Below, in pieces: positions 36,081-49,539 of a stretch of 64,000 nt of DNA. This stretch comes from Numida meleagris (taxonomy: Eukaryota > Chordata > Aves > Galliformes > Numididae). A program made the translations under genes and the position numbers. Numbering within the stretch: position 1 is the stretch's first letter; each line of letters opens with the position of its first letter. The stretch is taken from contig NC_034438.1 of NCBI RefSeq assembly GCF_002078875.1, forward strand, positions 22,643,030-22,707,029. Direction: 5' to 3'. The notes below the pieces were generated by a model. The model was not told where the DNA came from, ran no database searches, and saw only the letters and a list, made by a program, of their open reading frames with translations.

Positions 36081-36172
36081 CCATTGTGTGTGTGTATGTG
36101 GTGGGGACAAGAGTGATATGGATGACTAAGACAAGAGTGGGGACAGGAGTGATGTGGGCAGCTAGGCCATCT
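36081..36172. repeat. (GT)n followed by two 36-base degenerate repeats
   Basis: A short GT run (36085-36100) is followed by units at 36101-36136 and 36137-36172, each starting GTGGGGACA then RGAGTGATRTGG. The first 20 bases of the units agree at 18 positions and the rest diverges. Intron 1. Confidence 0.6.
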
Positions 36173-39100
36173 TGATTCAAGACATTTCAACTTACTTAGT
36201 TTATTGTCAATTAGCATGAAGAAAAATGATTAAATTAATACAGAAGTCACTTAATCTTTCCTGCAGACATCTCTCTAACACCCTCCTGGTCTCCCCGTCC
36301 CCTTACTGCAGGTGTTGCTCAGCTCTCTCAATGCGCAGAGCAGGGGTCAGCGTCTGATGGCTTCTTTTCTTTTACTGTCCCTGTTCCTTATGCTACTCCT
36401 CCACAAGCCAACATCCCCTCGGAGTTGCCCACTCCTCTGTCATTCTTCTGCCCCTGCTTGGGTAGCTCCAGTCCCTGATTGGCTGTCTCCCACTGTGCCC
36501 CTGTTTTCTATAGTCCCTTTCCTGCTCTCCTCCTGCATGTCCATAAGGTGGTTCCTGACCATTTCATACACTTTGCAACAGCTCTACTACCAAAACCATG
36601 TCAGCTTAGCCCAACATCAAGGGAATTATTATTTTCCAGCACACTGGAAGGGCAGGCAGGTAGGACGTCAGCTATTGCTGTAGAAAATCGTACTTGCTTT
36701 TCTATTTTTATAGTAATTAAGAAAAGAGAAACCCTGTCTTAAGAAGATGTAGGTATTATATCAATGTGAGCATAATTTAGGAGGTAAACAACATGCATGG
36801 TAGTATGGTGGAATGGTGGTCTTTGGTGCTAGGGCTGGCACAATCTGGAGTTACCAGACACATCAGTGAATGATACTAGAATGATAGGGTTTTTTTTTTT
36901 AATGCCAATTACGGGTTAGTGGGGAAAGTTCTTTCTAACCTTTTGTACTTATGCTTCATTTGTTAAAGCTTTAATTAATCTCAGATATAGGAGAAGGAAC
37001 TCATAGGTACTTACATTCATTAGTCTGGTTTTTTTTTTGTGAAAAGGAGATGCCAAGATGTCAAAATAGAAAGAGCTGTTGAAAGCATGATTCATTCAAC
37101 TAATAGGACACAGGGTTGTCTCCTAAGCCTAGGCTAATACAGATCACATATCAACAAACAGATTTCTTTATCAGTGATGAAAAATATATGGTGTGACTCT
37201 ACCTACTTGAGTGCTGCTTATCACATTTCTTTAGCTCTCTCATTGCTGCATAAATCCAGGAGGATTTACCACTTAGTTCCTCTTAGTCTGTTTGACCATT
37301 GTAATGTTGCAATCTAAGCGAATTAACAACAGCGTATTAGCTTTAATGTTTCTGCTGTGCCTGAGCAGACATTTCCGATAGTCCATCTATGTTTCTGCGG
37401 CAGTCTGCTAGTTTCTTTTCTTAGGATATTTCTGGAAAATAATAAGTGACTCTTTATAATCAGCGATGAGTTCTTGTCTGAGTTCTTACTGTTGTCTTTA
37501 ATGAGTACTAAATACTGAGTACTAAGTACTTTGTGGTCATGAAAGAATGTTAAGGAGAAGCTGAAAGAGAAAGAGAGAGAGGAGAAACAAGCTGATAGTT
37601 TCCACAGGATTATTTTTTCGTATTTAAAGATGTTCTCTTCTCTTGCAGCTCTGTATTGGCAAAAATACAGTTATATGTGTATATGCACATGTATGTGTAG
37701 ACATATACCCACAGAGACATGTATACACTGTGTCTTGCACTTAACAAGAGAAAAAGGAAATTCTCTTAAATAAGTAATATTACTTTTAATTACTTCTAAT
37801 TACTAATTAACTGAGTTAATTTAAACTTCCAAACTGGTAGGGCATCATGTTGTTTGGATAACAGAAGAACAAAAAGTCTCAGAGTAAAGATTAGTTAGTT
37901 GAAGTTGTAAATATTGTGTGTGTTTTACATATTAACTTACATTTGTGTCTGAATATCTTAGCAAATCTAAAATTAAAGTAGCTCTACAGTGTGTTGCCAC
38001 GGAAAAGTACAAATGATGTAACTGTACAGCAGCTTTGAGAGCTGTACTGGCAAATCAGTGATGGATTCCTTAACAGTCTTCATCCTGTAGAAATAAGGTA
38101 ACTTCCATTTGTGTGAAGAAGTAATCAGTACAAATGTTCATCATCAAGTGTCAAAATATGTTTTAGAGGCATCTGAAGTTAAGCATCCTTGTTGAAAAAA
38201 CTCCTAATTACCCCAGTAATCTGGCAAAATTATGATTTATCTAATTGGTTTTTGCTTTTTATGCCATGGATTTTAGCAGTATCTACTGCTCTGTCGTCAC
38301 AGAATACAGACAGCTTGTCATTCAGGAAACCCCTAGCTTCAGTCAGAGCACAGAAATGCTTTGTAACTTGTTTATCAGATGTGATAAAATAGCACATGTA
38401 AGTTTTATTAATGCCGTTTTGTATCTAAATGTGATGCATACGCTGGACACACATGCCTTGCAAAGTGCTCTGGTTTGTGAGAAACACTTCTGATCATTTG
38501 GCAGTGATATGCAGGCCATCTAATCAAATGGAAGAGACATAGCGAGGGCTATGGAAGCTCTTTGTGCTGGCAGTGCAGGGGAACAGCATCTCAGGGCTGA
38601 TCAACTGAACTTTTACCAGCACTCCTAACTAGTTTAGTTGTATAGTTTTCACCTACCTTCTACATAGTAAAATCTTAGCTTTTGAATGTTTCAGTTGCAT
38701 GAGATCTGGTACTGTGATAGAACTGGATAGTAGCTCTGGTCAAAAGTGTATTCATTAACCAGACATCCATTATTTAGATTCAGCTCTTCCTTTGTCTTTT
38801 TAGTTAATGTAGTTAGGGCCATCATTTTCTCCTTCTAATATCAGTCTTCATCCAGATAATTCTGGGTAGCTTCTAAGATTTTTTTTTTTGTGTGTTCATG
38901 AGCTCTTAAACTGTCTCAGTGTTAAATAACTGGTTCCATTATGGTAATATGCATTACATTACATTTGGGTATGCTTAACTGGGAGGTAAATGGAAGATGT
39001 TTTATCTAGTACTGGAAGCAAGAATGAAATTTTAAGTATGATGAAGTTATTCTAGACATTCAAAGGAGCAATTAAGGTAAAGATTATGTTGAAACAAAAG

Positions 39101-39875
39101 TGCTGTGAAAGTCACTTCCACGTAATTTTTTTGTTTGTACAAGAGATTGGCATCAGGAATAATCAGGAATACTGCTAGCCAACCTTATATAACTGGGTGA
39201 TATAAGGAGAACATTAGATGATATTAAGTGTACTGTGACTTCTGTATGGAGGACTAACACATACATTCATCCCTCTGGACTGCCTATCTTCTCCTTAGCT
39301 TTCACTGGAACAATACTGTCTTTGGTCTGTTCTGAATTCCTCAGATCATTTCTTCTAACACGCAGCATAGGAGAACACTACATCTTCCGGCAGATGGGCT
39401 TCAAGTAGCCTACCTCCCAGCTGAGGAATACAGTTCTGCAACTGGAGGCAGCTGGTCCTGAGTGCTGTCACTGCCAAGCAGAAGTGTTACTGAGAGTTCA
39501 CATGTACTCATTTATAATGAGGCCAGATTAGAACTGTTTGACTGTGATTACTCCAAACCTTTTTTTTTTTCTTTTGGTTTTATTTTAGGCAGAAAAATGT
39601 ATTAAGATCTTAATCTCTTACTTAAAGGGAGATGGAAGTAGGGACAAAGGATATGTTTATTATCGTCCTAGAAATAGGAAAAAGAAAAGTGATTCAAATG
39701 CCTGCAAAGTTAAACCCAAACTGAAATGCTTGTCCATTTCTTTTGGATTTGTTGAAACATTCTCTGAAGAATACAGCAACTTATTTGTCAGTAAAATGTG
39801 GCTAAGTTTAAAAGTAACAGCCACCTTAGTAATGCTAAAATATTCTTTTTTTATTTTGTGCAATACTACCTAGTA

Positions 39876-39929
39876 ACACAGAATGGTTTGGTTTAGAAGG
39901 TACTTTAAAGATCACCTATTTCCAACAAG
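39876..39929 (-). mobile_element. CR1 3'-terminal fragment, inverted
   Basis: ACACAGAATGGTTTGGTTTA and CTTTAAAGATCACCTATTTC then CAAC are the reverse complement of a CR1 terminus. It directly abuts a plus-strand CR1 body that lacks just this terminus. Confidence 0.7.
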
Positions 39930-39930
39930 T

Positions 39931-40195
39931 CTTATAACAGGGATGGAGAGAGATGTTTACATGTGCCTGTAGGGATAGGACAAGCTGTAATGGTTTTGAC
40001 TAAAAGAGGGTAGACTTAAAGCAGACATTAGGAAGAAATTCCTTACTCAGAGGGTGGTGAGGCACTGGCACAGGCTGCCCAGAGAAGCATTGGATGCCCC
40101 GTCTCTGGGTGTGTTCAAGGCCAGGTTGGATGGGGCCCTGGGCGGCCTGACCTGGTGGATGGCATTTCAGCCCACAGCAGAAGGCTGGAACTGTG
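39931..40195 (+). mobile_element. CR1 3' region lacking its last 40 or so bases
   Basis: Contains GGGATAGGACAAGCTGTAAT, CAGAGGGTGGTGAGGCACTG, CAGGCTGCCCAGAGAAGC and GTTCAAGGCCAGGTTGGATG. It stops at GGCTGGAACT, where the usual ending would begin. That ending is found inverted at its left side (39876-39929). Confidence 0.8.
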
Positions 40196-40932
40196 GCTTG
40201 GCTTTCCTGATCTCATTCCTAAATGTCTTGGTTTGCATTCCTATATTGTTTCCAGGCCACGTGTCTTGATAATGATCACAAGGGAAAATAAGTCATAAAT
40301 TTTAAAGTAGTTTTTTCTTACCTTGCATAATTTAATTTGCTAAGCAGTTAACCTTGAACCATTTATGTTGTACATATTTAGTGTTGCTGTGAAAACATTT
40401 AGATGTGAATCTCCAAAAAGTGAGGGCTTCACAGTGATTAGGATGTTCTTAAGCATAATTAATGTTTTAGAGTAATTGTATTTAATTAGCCAGTTCAGTT
40501 TCAGATTATGACCTGAGACTGAAAAATCAGAGTATTGAAAGGCTTTTCGGAAGATTGGTGTTCAAAGCTGCACACATTCTGCAATGGGCGAATGAGAAGT
40601 TACACATGTATTAATGACAGCTTAAAGGGATAGATGGAAGATTATGGGTGAGGAATGATGGGACAGGGCTGAATCTTTGCTGAGAGATGACGGCCTTTAT
40701 CTGACTCTACAGCTAAGTGCTGATTTTTGCTTTTAAAGGCTTGCATTTTGCTTGAGTATGTATATTAATGCCGTTTATCTGCTGTATGCAGCAACACATG
40801 ATAATTTTTTCCTAAGAGATTCTATAAGTAAAGTGAAATGTGTGCATCCTACTGGGCACAACTGGTAGATAACTTGTGTGCAACAATATTACATCCCAGT
40901 CATGATCATGACTTTAACTTTCTGTCCTTCAG

Positions 40933-41089
40933 GGAACAACCTATCTTCAGCACCCGAGCTCATGTCTTCCAGATTGACCCAAACACTAAGAAGAACTGGG
41001 TTCCCACCAGCAAGCATGCTGTTACTGTGTCCTACTTCTATGACAGCACAAGAAATGTCTACAGGATAATCAGTTTGGATGGCTCAAAG
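40933..41089 (+). CDS. HOMER1: HOMER1 exon 2 (EVH1 domain, N-terminal half)
   Basis: Encodes residues 3-54 of the postsynaptic scaffold Homer1, from [16 protein letters not shown] to [10 protein letters not shown]. The first base, G, completes codon 2, so exon 1 must end in ATGGG. The exon holds the first half of the EVH1 domain, a PH-fold module that binds PPxxF motifs of mGluR1/5, IP3 receptors, ryanodine receptors and Shank. The ligand-contact residues F14 and W24 are both present. The acceptor is TTTCTGTCCTTCAG and the donor is AAG/GTAAGT. Length 157 bases, with the downstream phase 0. The protein sequence looks the same as, or almost the same as, mammalian Homer1, so strong constraint is likely. 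The frame runs open upstream of the acceptor, but that part is intron. Confidence 0.97.
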
Positions 41090-44000
41090 GTAAGTTTCAT
41101 TTTAGAGAAAACTTTCTTGCTTCCTAAATGACTTTTGTATTTATTTTCCAGACTGATGTCCTTCATGTATCTTCTCAGATGCTCTTGTCAGTATTTGAGT
41201 AAGAGATTAGTGATGTGTTAAAATGGTTATATTGTTTTACTAAATGTTTTAAGTGTTCTTTGGAAAATACTGTTTTCTTTGTGTTCATATAGACTTTGAT
41301 AAATCTATTGCTAAATGTAAGTGATGACCTATTAAGACTGAACAATCAAAAGGCATTGCCTTTCAGGTATACTAAAAACTACAAGTAGTGTTCCAATAAA
41401 TTTTTTCTCTCTTGATATCCAATGATGTATCGAAGTCATGAGTTACATCATTATGAAAGACATCTGTTCAGTGCCTGTAATCACTCCGTAAATCCTTCTT
41501 TGTTACTTAATCTTCCAATTTTTGCAGTACGGCATATGGTGATTCCTTCTTAAAGCTCTCCAAAGTAAGCGGTTAGCAAAAGTTGTTTGGATTGGGTTTG
41601 GGAAAAGGGTTATGTTTTGTTTTTTGCCTTTTTCTACATTTGGAAAGGCAATATGTTGAACTGCTGTTGTAAGAAACCTTAAGATAGTAATTTAGAAGAC
41701 TTGGGGAAAAAACTTGACTGTTTCTTAAGTTCTATCCCAAGGATGTATAAAAACAGTAGTTTCGCAAACAACATGTCAGAAATTTCATCGATAAGAACAT
41801 TAAGGTTTTACAAAATGTCATCAAAAGCTGTAGTCCTTTCAAGTACTTTCAACTACAGCTTCTGGAGATGTGCACATTCGTGATGGTTGGAACTGAAGTA
41901 CTTTGTTAAAGCACAGCAGTATTCATGGAGATTTGTTGGCTTTGTTGAAAGCTGAAAATCATTATTGTGTATTTTTAAAGTCTCTAGTATTGCCACTTTG
42001 GTTGAGGAAGAAGAAGTACTATCATACATAAGTGTTATTTTTTGTCAGAGATCTCTGTATGATACTCGTTTAGGTGATTGAGACTCTGGTATTGAAGCTT
42101 ACCAACATTTTTCAAATTTTGTCTTTATTGTCTTCCCTTCCCAGCCTTCTTCAAATGATTTTTCCTTCTGTCAGATAATTAGGATATCTTTTTTTGTGAC
42201 TATTTATAGAAGACTTTTGGATCTCAACTTGATGTTGTATAAAAGCAATGCTAATAGTTGTAATCTTTAGCACCCAAACTGATCTGCACAGTTAAGAAGA
42301 TTCTTCTTCCAATACAGAGAGTTTAGTTTCCTGTCTAAAGCTACAATTCTTGCAGTGTGACTGCTAAGTTACATTGTCAAGTAGTTGTTCATCTGTTTAT
42401 ATGCTCTTTTGTCTACTGCAGCATTTCCTTTGTATTTATAGTACTATTGGCAAGGTATATTGATAATGCAATCTGTCATTTTTATTTATGCTTTTTAATT
42501 GCTTCAATCTCAATATTTTCATCTCAAGCACTATGTATCCGACTAAGATCTGGGATCCCCACCATGATTAAGATGCATTGTTTTAGGCATGACTGCTCCG
42601 CTGTGAAACACATGGTTGAATACCAGGAGGACTACTGAAAGAACTTTTGGGAGGTTTTCAACGTAACACTTTTATTTTTATTATAGCCATATATATTTTT
42701 TAACATATCTGTACATATAAAGTCCGGTATGTATGAAGGGCTAAATGTAAATGTAATGCATTTGTGAATTCAGAATGCATCCAGATTACCTCTCTGCTAT
42801 ATTTCATACAGTTGGGTGTCAGTAACACTAGTGATTTTTGATCTTACAAAGCCTCATAGTGTCTAATGGTCACATTGAAGTGTTACATGGGCAAAAAAAT
42901 TGTGCAAATTAATTTGATTTTTGAATCTAAAATGATCTTTATTCCATTTTATCTTTTAACAAGTTTTACATTGAAAATGTCTGACATTCACATGTTAACA
43001 GCTGCCAAAAATTCTTGTCAGACAATGCTGGTTTTGCAGCTCTCATCCCTTAAGGAATAAATAGATGATCCTACTAGTTTTTCTTGTAAACCACATTGCT
43101 GGTGAGGTTTATAGCACCCTGTGAGTTTGGAGAGAATGAAGAGCATGTGGCTGCTCAGTTATGGTGGCTTAGGTGCTGAGCAGCGAGTTGCTAAGTGATA
43201 GCTGCCGAACAATCTTTCTACCTGGACTATAGAAAGGAAAGTCTGAGAGTAAAGTTTGAATCATAGTCCTGTTTGTGCCATCCATGCCCTGTTCCACCCT
43301 TTAGGTCCTGTCCATTCCCTTAGAGCTCCCTCATGGAGCAGGACTTCAACATCTACCCTCTGCATCCCTGAGGGAAAATAAGCATTCTTCAGACTGCTTA
43401 TACAGCCAGCCAGCCATAAGCTGGGTGTTTCGATTCAAAGTACTGAAATATCTTCTCTGATAGCTATTTTCCATAACTGCTTTTAAACAAACGTGTTTCT
43501 CTTTATTAGTAACTGGAACAATTCTTCTATTCTTTGTTTATTTTCTTAGAGTATCATGAATGCAAGAGTTTTGGTGCTGGTTTGTAGGGCAAAACCACAA
43601 GCAAGCCCCATAATGTTTGTGGATCCCATTCCCCCTCTCCCTCAGGTTTCATTAGGTTTCCTGAGTAAAATTGAACTCCTGTACCCAAAGACTGCACATC
43701 ACTATGTTGTTCTACTTTAAAACAGGACATGATCTTTTATGGCATGATCTCCACTCACTTCTGAGAAATCCTACAGTGCATTTCAGATACACTTGAGTTT
43801 GCTTTTGGAGATCTTTGGTGCATTTTAATAGGTTTTTTTTTTTTTTCCTTATTCCATATCACTTGGTTTGTGAACCAGATGTAGCTATAGACATGTTCTA
43901 TTTACTCTTTCTACAGGTTCAAATAAATGTGTAAACTGGGTGATGGAGCAGCCACGTACAACTCATCCTTTTCCAAGTAGCTTTATCCTTCTCAAAATTG

Positions 44001-46919
44001 TGTGAACTTCCATCAATTTTAGTTTGTAAATTGCTCTTATGTAAAAGTAGGCATAGCTGGACAGGTCACTAAGTTAATGGTTCTTGTGGATGTAGTATTT
44101 AAGTAGGTTAAACTGCTCTTTTATGAGATTATTCCAGCTATATGTTATGCATTTTTTAAGCCCATTCACTAGTGTACCACCTCTGTGTAATGTTTTCTGA
44201 AGCTGCAGTATCCTTGTAAAACACCTTGCGCAAGAAAAGATGCATTTCCCTCTAACTTACCTCCGATAAATGTTCTAGGACCATTGTGTGTTCACTGAAC
44301 AGGACATATTTTATAGTCACATACAGTGTCTGAATCTCTGTCACCCATCTCAGAGAGATCCTGATGCAAATAATCTCGTAGAACTCAAACCTGACTGCGA
44401 GTAAATGCCTTTTATGCAGCCTTTCCTCACACAACAGTAGGAGTCAAGAGGAAGCCTGAAAAATAAAATCTGTTATGCAATACAACATGACAACATCGAG
44501 AAGCTGTTGCTAAGGCTTTCAGTTCTCATTAATTATATAGTCACTTCATATCTTCTTGTCTTAGTACTTTTTTCTAGTAAGTGATGGAAGGAAGCCTCCA
44601 TTATTTCTCTAGTAACACTGTGTATGGATACTAATTTATTCCCATAATCCCACTGTTTTTTGCATTCAGTCTCTGGTAACCACAAAGAAAGGAAAACAGT
44701 AAAGAGGTTCCTTCAGTACCAGTGAATGCCCTGATATTATTTTCAACGTTGCAAAATTGGAAAAAATACAGTAATTTGTGCTTATCTGAAACAGAGACCA
44801 CTTAGGAAAATAGTGTTTTTTGTCAGTAGATTTCATAAACCATGCATATAATATTTCTACTTCGAGTCAGTCATCAGTGATCTTTACATTTTAATGACTT
44901 GTAAAATATACTAATCATATGTTAAAATAATAATGCTAAATACAGGTTGTAAATAACTCCTGTAAGCCCAGGTCTTCAGTGACCTTCCTTTGAAGAAGTT
45001 CAAAGATGCTCTGTGTCTTAATTATTATTGCCATCATCTTTAGCACAAGCTAAAATCATATTTGACTGCTGCTGTTTTTCTTGCAGGTGTTGGGCTTGCA
45101 GTCAGGAAAATGAACAGCCTAGTTAGACACATGCTCTATTTTCTCATAGCTAAACTCATTTGAAAGGAAAACATGAAAGCTATTTTATTATTCCAACCGT
45201 ATCTAAAGATAACAAGATCACTTTCTTCAAAAGCGAAATGTCTGCCTGTCAGATCGACTCTGTTCTGTTTTTAAGATATTCTTGTACATTTAGACTAACA
45301 ACATTCTTAAAAGTTGATGACATATTTGACATTTGTTACACTGGTGACTCTATAGTGCAATCTTCTGGCATAGAGGAGAGCAGTTAAAACAGTATTTGCA
45401 TAGATGAAACAAGTTTAATAATAAATTATAATTTTAAAAACCTTTTTTTTTTAAGATGAATATACAAGGGATTAATATCTAGTATTTCCAGAAGTAGCTA
45501 ACATTGCCTGTATCTGTAGTATGAGCATTGCACACTCTTAAACGTAATTAATTAAACATAAGAGATTGAGCACACTAATGCTTTTAATTCAGAGAGAATT
45601 GAAAGCCTTGGTTTTCTTTTCAAATTGGTATACCCAGTGAAAGGACTTGTCTTTATATCAGTGAGATCTCAGTATAATCTTCCCAGCAAGAAACTTGCTA
45701 TCTTCAGACTAATACTGTCTGCTGGAGTGGAGCATCCTTATTTTTTTTCTGCTGGAAAACAAAGGGCAGAATAGTAGCAGCCCTTTCTCAGTACATTATT
45801 TTTCTAAAAAGTTTTCTTCCTACCAAATGGAAAGAGGTAATCTAGGTAATTCAACCTAAATGCAGACTGCTGTCAAAACTGATAGCCTTTTTGTGTCTGT
45901 GCTGCCCATTCCTGGATTATATCTTGCGCAGGCAGGCACGTGGTCTCAGCTGAGACCAGTTTCTCCAAGATTTTGCACTTGGTTTGCAGTCACTGCAGCA
46001 GATTTCAGTCCTCAGGCTTGCAACCCGCCTGTTGCTTGCAGGTTCTACATCCTCTTCTACACTGAAGAGTATTATACCAATGACAAAATACCTGCACTCT
46101 CAAATCTGTGATGTTAGTTCCAATTAACCAGTCAGTAAGTGGGGGTTAAGCAAGCAGACAAAATAGCTAGAGCTTGAGTTGGGGAGAACTGTTTTCTGCA
46201 TTGTTCCCAGGATAGTTCATTTCAAACATGCTAGTGTTGGCAGCTTCCACACCAAAAGAGACTGAACCTTAGATGAACTTAAGAGCTCTGTTATAGGCTT
46301 CCACCAATTAATTAATAAGGAGGGCTTCTATGTGCTAAGAAGGCAAGAAGGATACAAGATAAATAGAGCCCTAGAACTTTTTTCTAATAAGTATATCTCT
46401 GTGGTCTCATGCTCTCTTCTGTCCTATTTGATGCAGACTGCTGTTCCTGATTATGTCCTTTAGGGGCCTTAATGCAATTGCAAGCCCATTGGCTTTATGT
46501 GGGCATTCTACTTTATGCTTAAAGAAAGGAGAATATTGTCTGAGTTACCAGTGACTTAATTGCCTAATGTGTCCTATTTTAAAATGTGATGTTTTGTGGA
46601 CAATTATGGCTGTAGATGTTTTTTCAGCCTTTAGTCAAACCGCAAATCCTATTCTTTTCCTGACGAGACTTGCTGAATCAAGTGTAAGCTTCTGGGCATT
46701 CCAAGACTTTACAGTTTTTCACAGTAGTAGGCAAAACTTGTATTTTGAGGCCAAAGTTGTCAGAGAGAACTGCCTGCTTGACATCATTGGCTACATCCGA
46801 ATTTGCTTTTCCTGTTTAATGCTTACCTAGTGGAACTGCCAAAGCCACTGCAGAAGCTGCTAGTTTTGTTAAAGTTGCTTAATATGTGATTTAGTATCTT
46901 TAAGTCCTTCAGTTGTGAA

Positions 46920-47264
46920 GGAACAACCCATCTTCATGCTAGAGAAGAGGAGGCTCAGAGGATATCTTATGCCTGTAGATATCTGAAGGAAGGGTGCAGA
47001 GAGGATGGAGCCAGAAGGCTCTTTTCATTGTTGCCCAATGCCTGCACAAGAGGCAGTGGGTACAAACTTCCCTCAATATAGCAGGAAGCACTTTTGTACT
47101 GTGTGGATGGTAGAGCACTGGCACCGGCTGCTCAGAGAGGCTTTGGAATCTTCTCCTTGGAGATCTACCTGGGCACTCTGCTCTGGGTGTCCCTGCTTGA
47201 GCAGAGGTTAGACCAGATGAATCCAGAGGTCCCTGCCAACCTCAGCCATTCTGGGATTCTGTAA
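46920..47264 (+). mobile_element. CR1 3' end, 5'-truncated
   Basis: AGAAGAGGAGGCTCAGAGGA, then TGGATGGTAGAGCACTGGCA and GGCTGCTCAGAGAGGCTTTG, ending CCAACCTCAGCCATTCTGGG and ATTCTG. HOMER1 intron 2, sense orientation. Confidence 0.8.
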
Positions 47265-47587
47265 GCTTTTCTCGTCTTTTCACATGTTGCAATACTCCGT
47301 CTTTTCTGAACTTATCTGCAATACCCCTCTCCTCCACTTCATCTGATAATCAGCATATACCCATAGAAGATGTCCGTGGGCTTTGATGACCTTTTGATTG
47401 TACATTTTTCCGGCTTGCCCTGTAGAATTCAGAGCAAATTTGATGTGGATGGTAGCTGTGCTTCGGTGCTACCCAAATTTCAGCAGAAGCAAAGGATAGT
47501 AAGTAAACTCTTTAGCTGCTCTTTTTAATAACCGTTCAGAAGGCCACCTCATGCAAAGTGTCTTGGATTGAAGGGACCCTGAAGATC

Positions 47588-47735
47588 ATGGAATCACAGC
47601 TTCATAGAATATCCAAAGTTGGAAGGGACCCACAAGAATCATTCAGTCCATCTCCAAGTTCTGTACAGGACCACTACAACTCTCCAAGTACTGCTGCCTA
47701 GATTTGGCTTCAAGAACTTTTTAGTCTTCAAAGAA
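47588..47735 (-). mobile_element. CR1 3'-end fragment
   Basis: CATGGAATCACAGCTTCATA, GTTGGAAGGGACCCACAAGA and CATTCAGTCCATCTCC are the reverse complement of a CR1 3' terminus of another subfamily. HOMER1 intron 2. Confidence 0.7.
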
Positions 47736-48134
47736 CATTACTTGGTTTCTGTGATGTTGAATTTGCTTGCTGACACCATCCTGAGAAAACACAGTTGAAA
47801 ATACAGTTTTGCTGTATGCATTACCCCAGTGCCTGCTACTGAAATAACAAAAATTTCTTTATCTGCCCCAGAGAAATTGGTTTAGACCCTGTGGAGTGTT
47901 TTGCTGCTCTAGGATTCTTCAATTATCACTAGCTTTGAACTGTTTTGGGTAAGATGGTTTCATGAAAGCAGGAAAAGGCAATTGTGCGTTGAAATTCAGA
48001 AGATTCCTGGCACTGTTATGTGTGACTGTTGCAGTAGGATTCATATGGACAATATCCTTTGGAACACAGCAACTGACATAATTTTCTGGGAAGTTCTAAG
48101 GACATTGTTTATGGAGTGTCTCTCATGTTGGTAT

Positions 48135-49538
48135 TACAAAGTTTTGCATCTGATAAACGAGAAGGAAGAACTGGCTCCCTCAGACATGGAGAAGGCTGAA
48201 GTATTTAATGTGTTCTTTGCCTCAGTCTTCAGTGCCATTATGGCTTCCCATGCCTCTCACGTCCCTGAACTTCTGGGTGGATGTTGGGGGAGCAAAATCA
48301 TTCCCACTGTAATACCAGTGCAAGTCTGAGACTGTTTCATGAGACTGAATGTGTACAAGTCTATGGGGCTGGACAATATGCATCCCAGGGTCCTGAAGGA
48401 ACTGTCTGATGTGGTTACTAAGCTGCTTGCCATTGTATTTGAAAATTTGTGGTTGTCAGGCAAAGTCCCTGGTGACTGGAAAAAGGGAAACATCACTCCC
48501 ATTTCTAGGAAAGAGAGAAAGGAAGACCCAGGGAACTGCAGGCTAATAAGACTCACGTCTGTGCCTGGGAAGATCATGGAGTGGATCCCTGGAAGCTATG
48601 TTAAGGAACATGCAAGATGAGGAGGTGATCCGAGAGAGCCAGCACAGCTTCACCTGTGGCAAATTGTGCCTTATCGATCTGGTGGCCTTCTACAATGGAG
48701 TGACTGCTTTGGTGGACAGAGGAAGGGCAACTGATGTCATCTGCCTGGATTTGTGCAAGACCTTTGACATGGTCCTGGACCACATCATTATCTCTAAGTT
48801 GGAGAGATATGGTTTTGAAGTCTGGACAACTCAGTGGATAAAGAATTGGTTGGAAGGTCATAGCCAGAGGGTTGTCGTCAAGGACCTGGGTGTCCTGGTG
48901 AACAGTAGGCTAGCTGTGAGGCAGCAGTGTGCCCTTGTGGCCAAGAAGGCCAGTGGTATCCTGGGGTGCATTAAGAAGAGCATAGTAAGCAGGCTGAGGG
49001 AGGTGATTCTCCCCCTCCACTCTGCCCTGGTGAGGCCTCATCTAGAATACTGTGTCCATTTCTGGGCTTGTCAGTTCAAAAAAGACAGGGATCTCCTAGA
49101 AAGAGTCCAGCATAGGGCCACAAAGATGATGAGGGGCCTGAAGCATCTCCCTTCTGAGGAAAGTCTTAGAGACTTCGGACTGTTCAGCCTGAAGAAGAGA
49201 AGGCTGAGAGGAGATCTCATAACTGTTTATAAATATTTAAAATGAGGGAGTCAAGTCAGTAGTGGCAGACTTGTTTAAGTTGGTGTGCAGCAATAGAACA
49301 AAGGACAATGTGCAGAAACTGAAACTCAGGGAAGAACTTATTTACTGTGAGAGTGATGGAGCACTGGAACAGGCTGCCCAGGGAGGTTGTGGTGTCTCCT
49401 TCTCTGGAGATACTTAAGGCACATCTGGATGCCTACCTGTGCGACCTTCTGTAGGGAACCTGCTTTAGCAGGGGTTTTAGACTCATCGGTCTGTAGAGGT
49501 CCATAGGGGTCCAACCCCTATGATTCTGTGATTCTGTG
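48135..49538 (+). mobile_element. CR1 LINE with internal deletion of the catalytic region
   Basis: About 1.4 kb of an older CR1 in sense orientation. It covers the late part of the linker between endonuclease and reverse transcriptase, most of the reverse transcriptase, and the 3' end with tail TATGATTCTGTGATTCTGTG. Upstream of 48135 the match is unclear. Confidence 0.88.
48339..49245 (+). pseudogene. CR1 ORF2 remains, frameshifted and lacking the FADD box
   Basis: Two overlapping frames cover the reverse transcriptase. The first has [20 protein letters not shown] and [11 protein letters not shown]. The second has [33 protein letters not shown] and [15 protein letters not shown]. Near 48880 the frame passes directly from RVVV to [11 protein letters not shown], skipping about 110 residues of CR1 that normally include PQGSVLG and the catalytic FADD. 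The C-terminal part then continues ([38 protein letters not shown]) to a stop at 49245. A piece equivalent to part of the missing segment lies downstream at 49540-49650. The protein cannot be active. Confidence 0.85.
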
Positions 49539-49539
49539 A

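Larger units (their letters stand above)
20831..40932 (+). other. HOMER1: HOMER1 intron 1 (visible part)
   Basis: From the edge of the CpG island to the acceptor of exon 2, ending TTTCTGTCCTTCAG. About 20 kb long, agreeing with the long first intron of HOMER1 in other vertebrates. It holds the mariner remnant (22439), CR1 copies (25734, 28229, 34223, 39876/39931), simple repeats and palindromes listed separately. No other gene is recognised on either strand. Confidence 0.75.

Noticed and set aside
40838..41131. 97-residue ORF that includes HOMER1 exon 2
   Set aside because: The part before 40933 is intron 1 (acceptor CTTCAG) and the part after 41089 is intron 2. Only 40933-41089 is coding.
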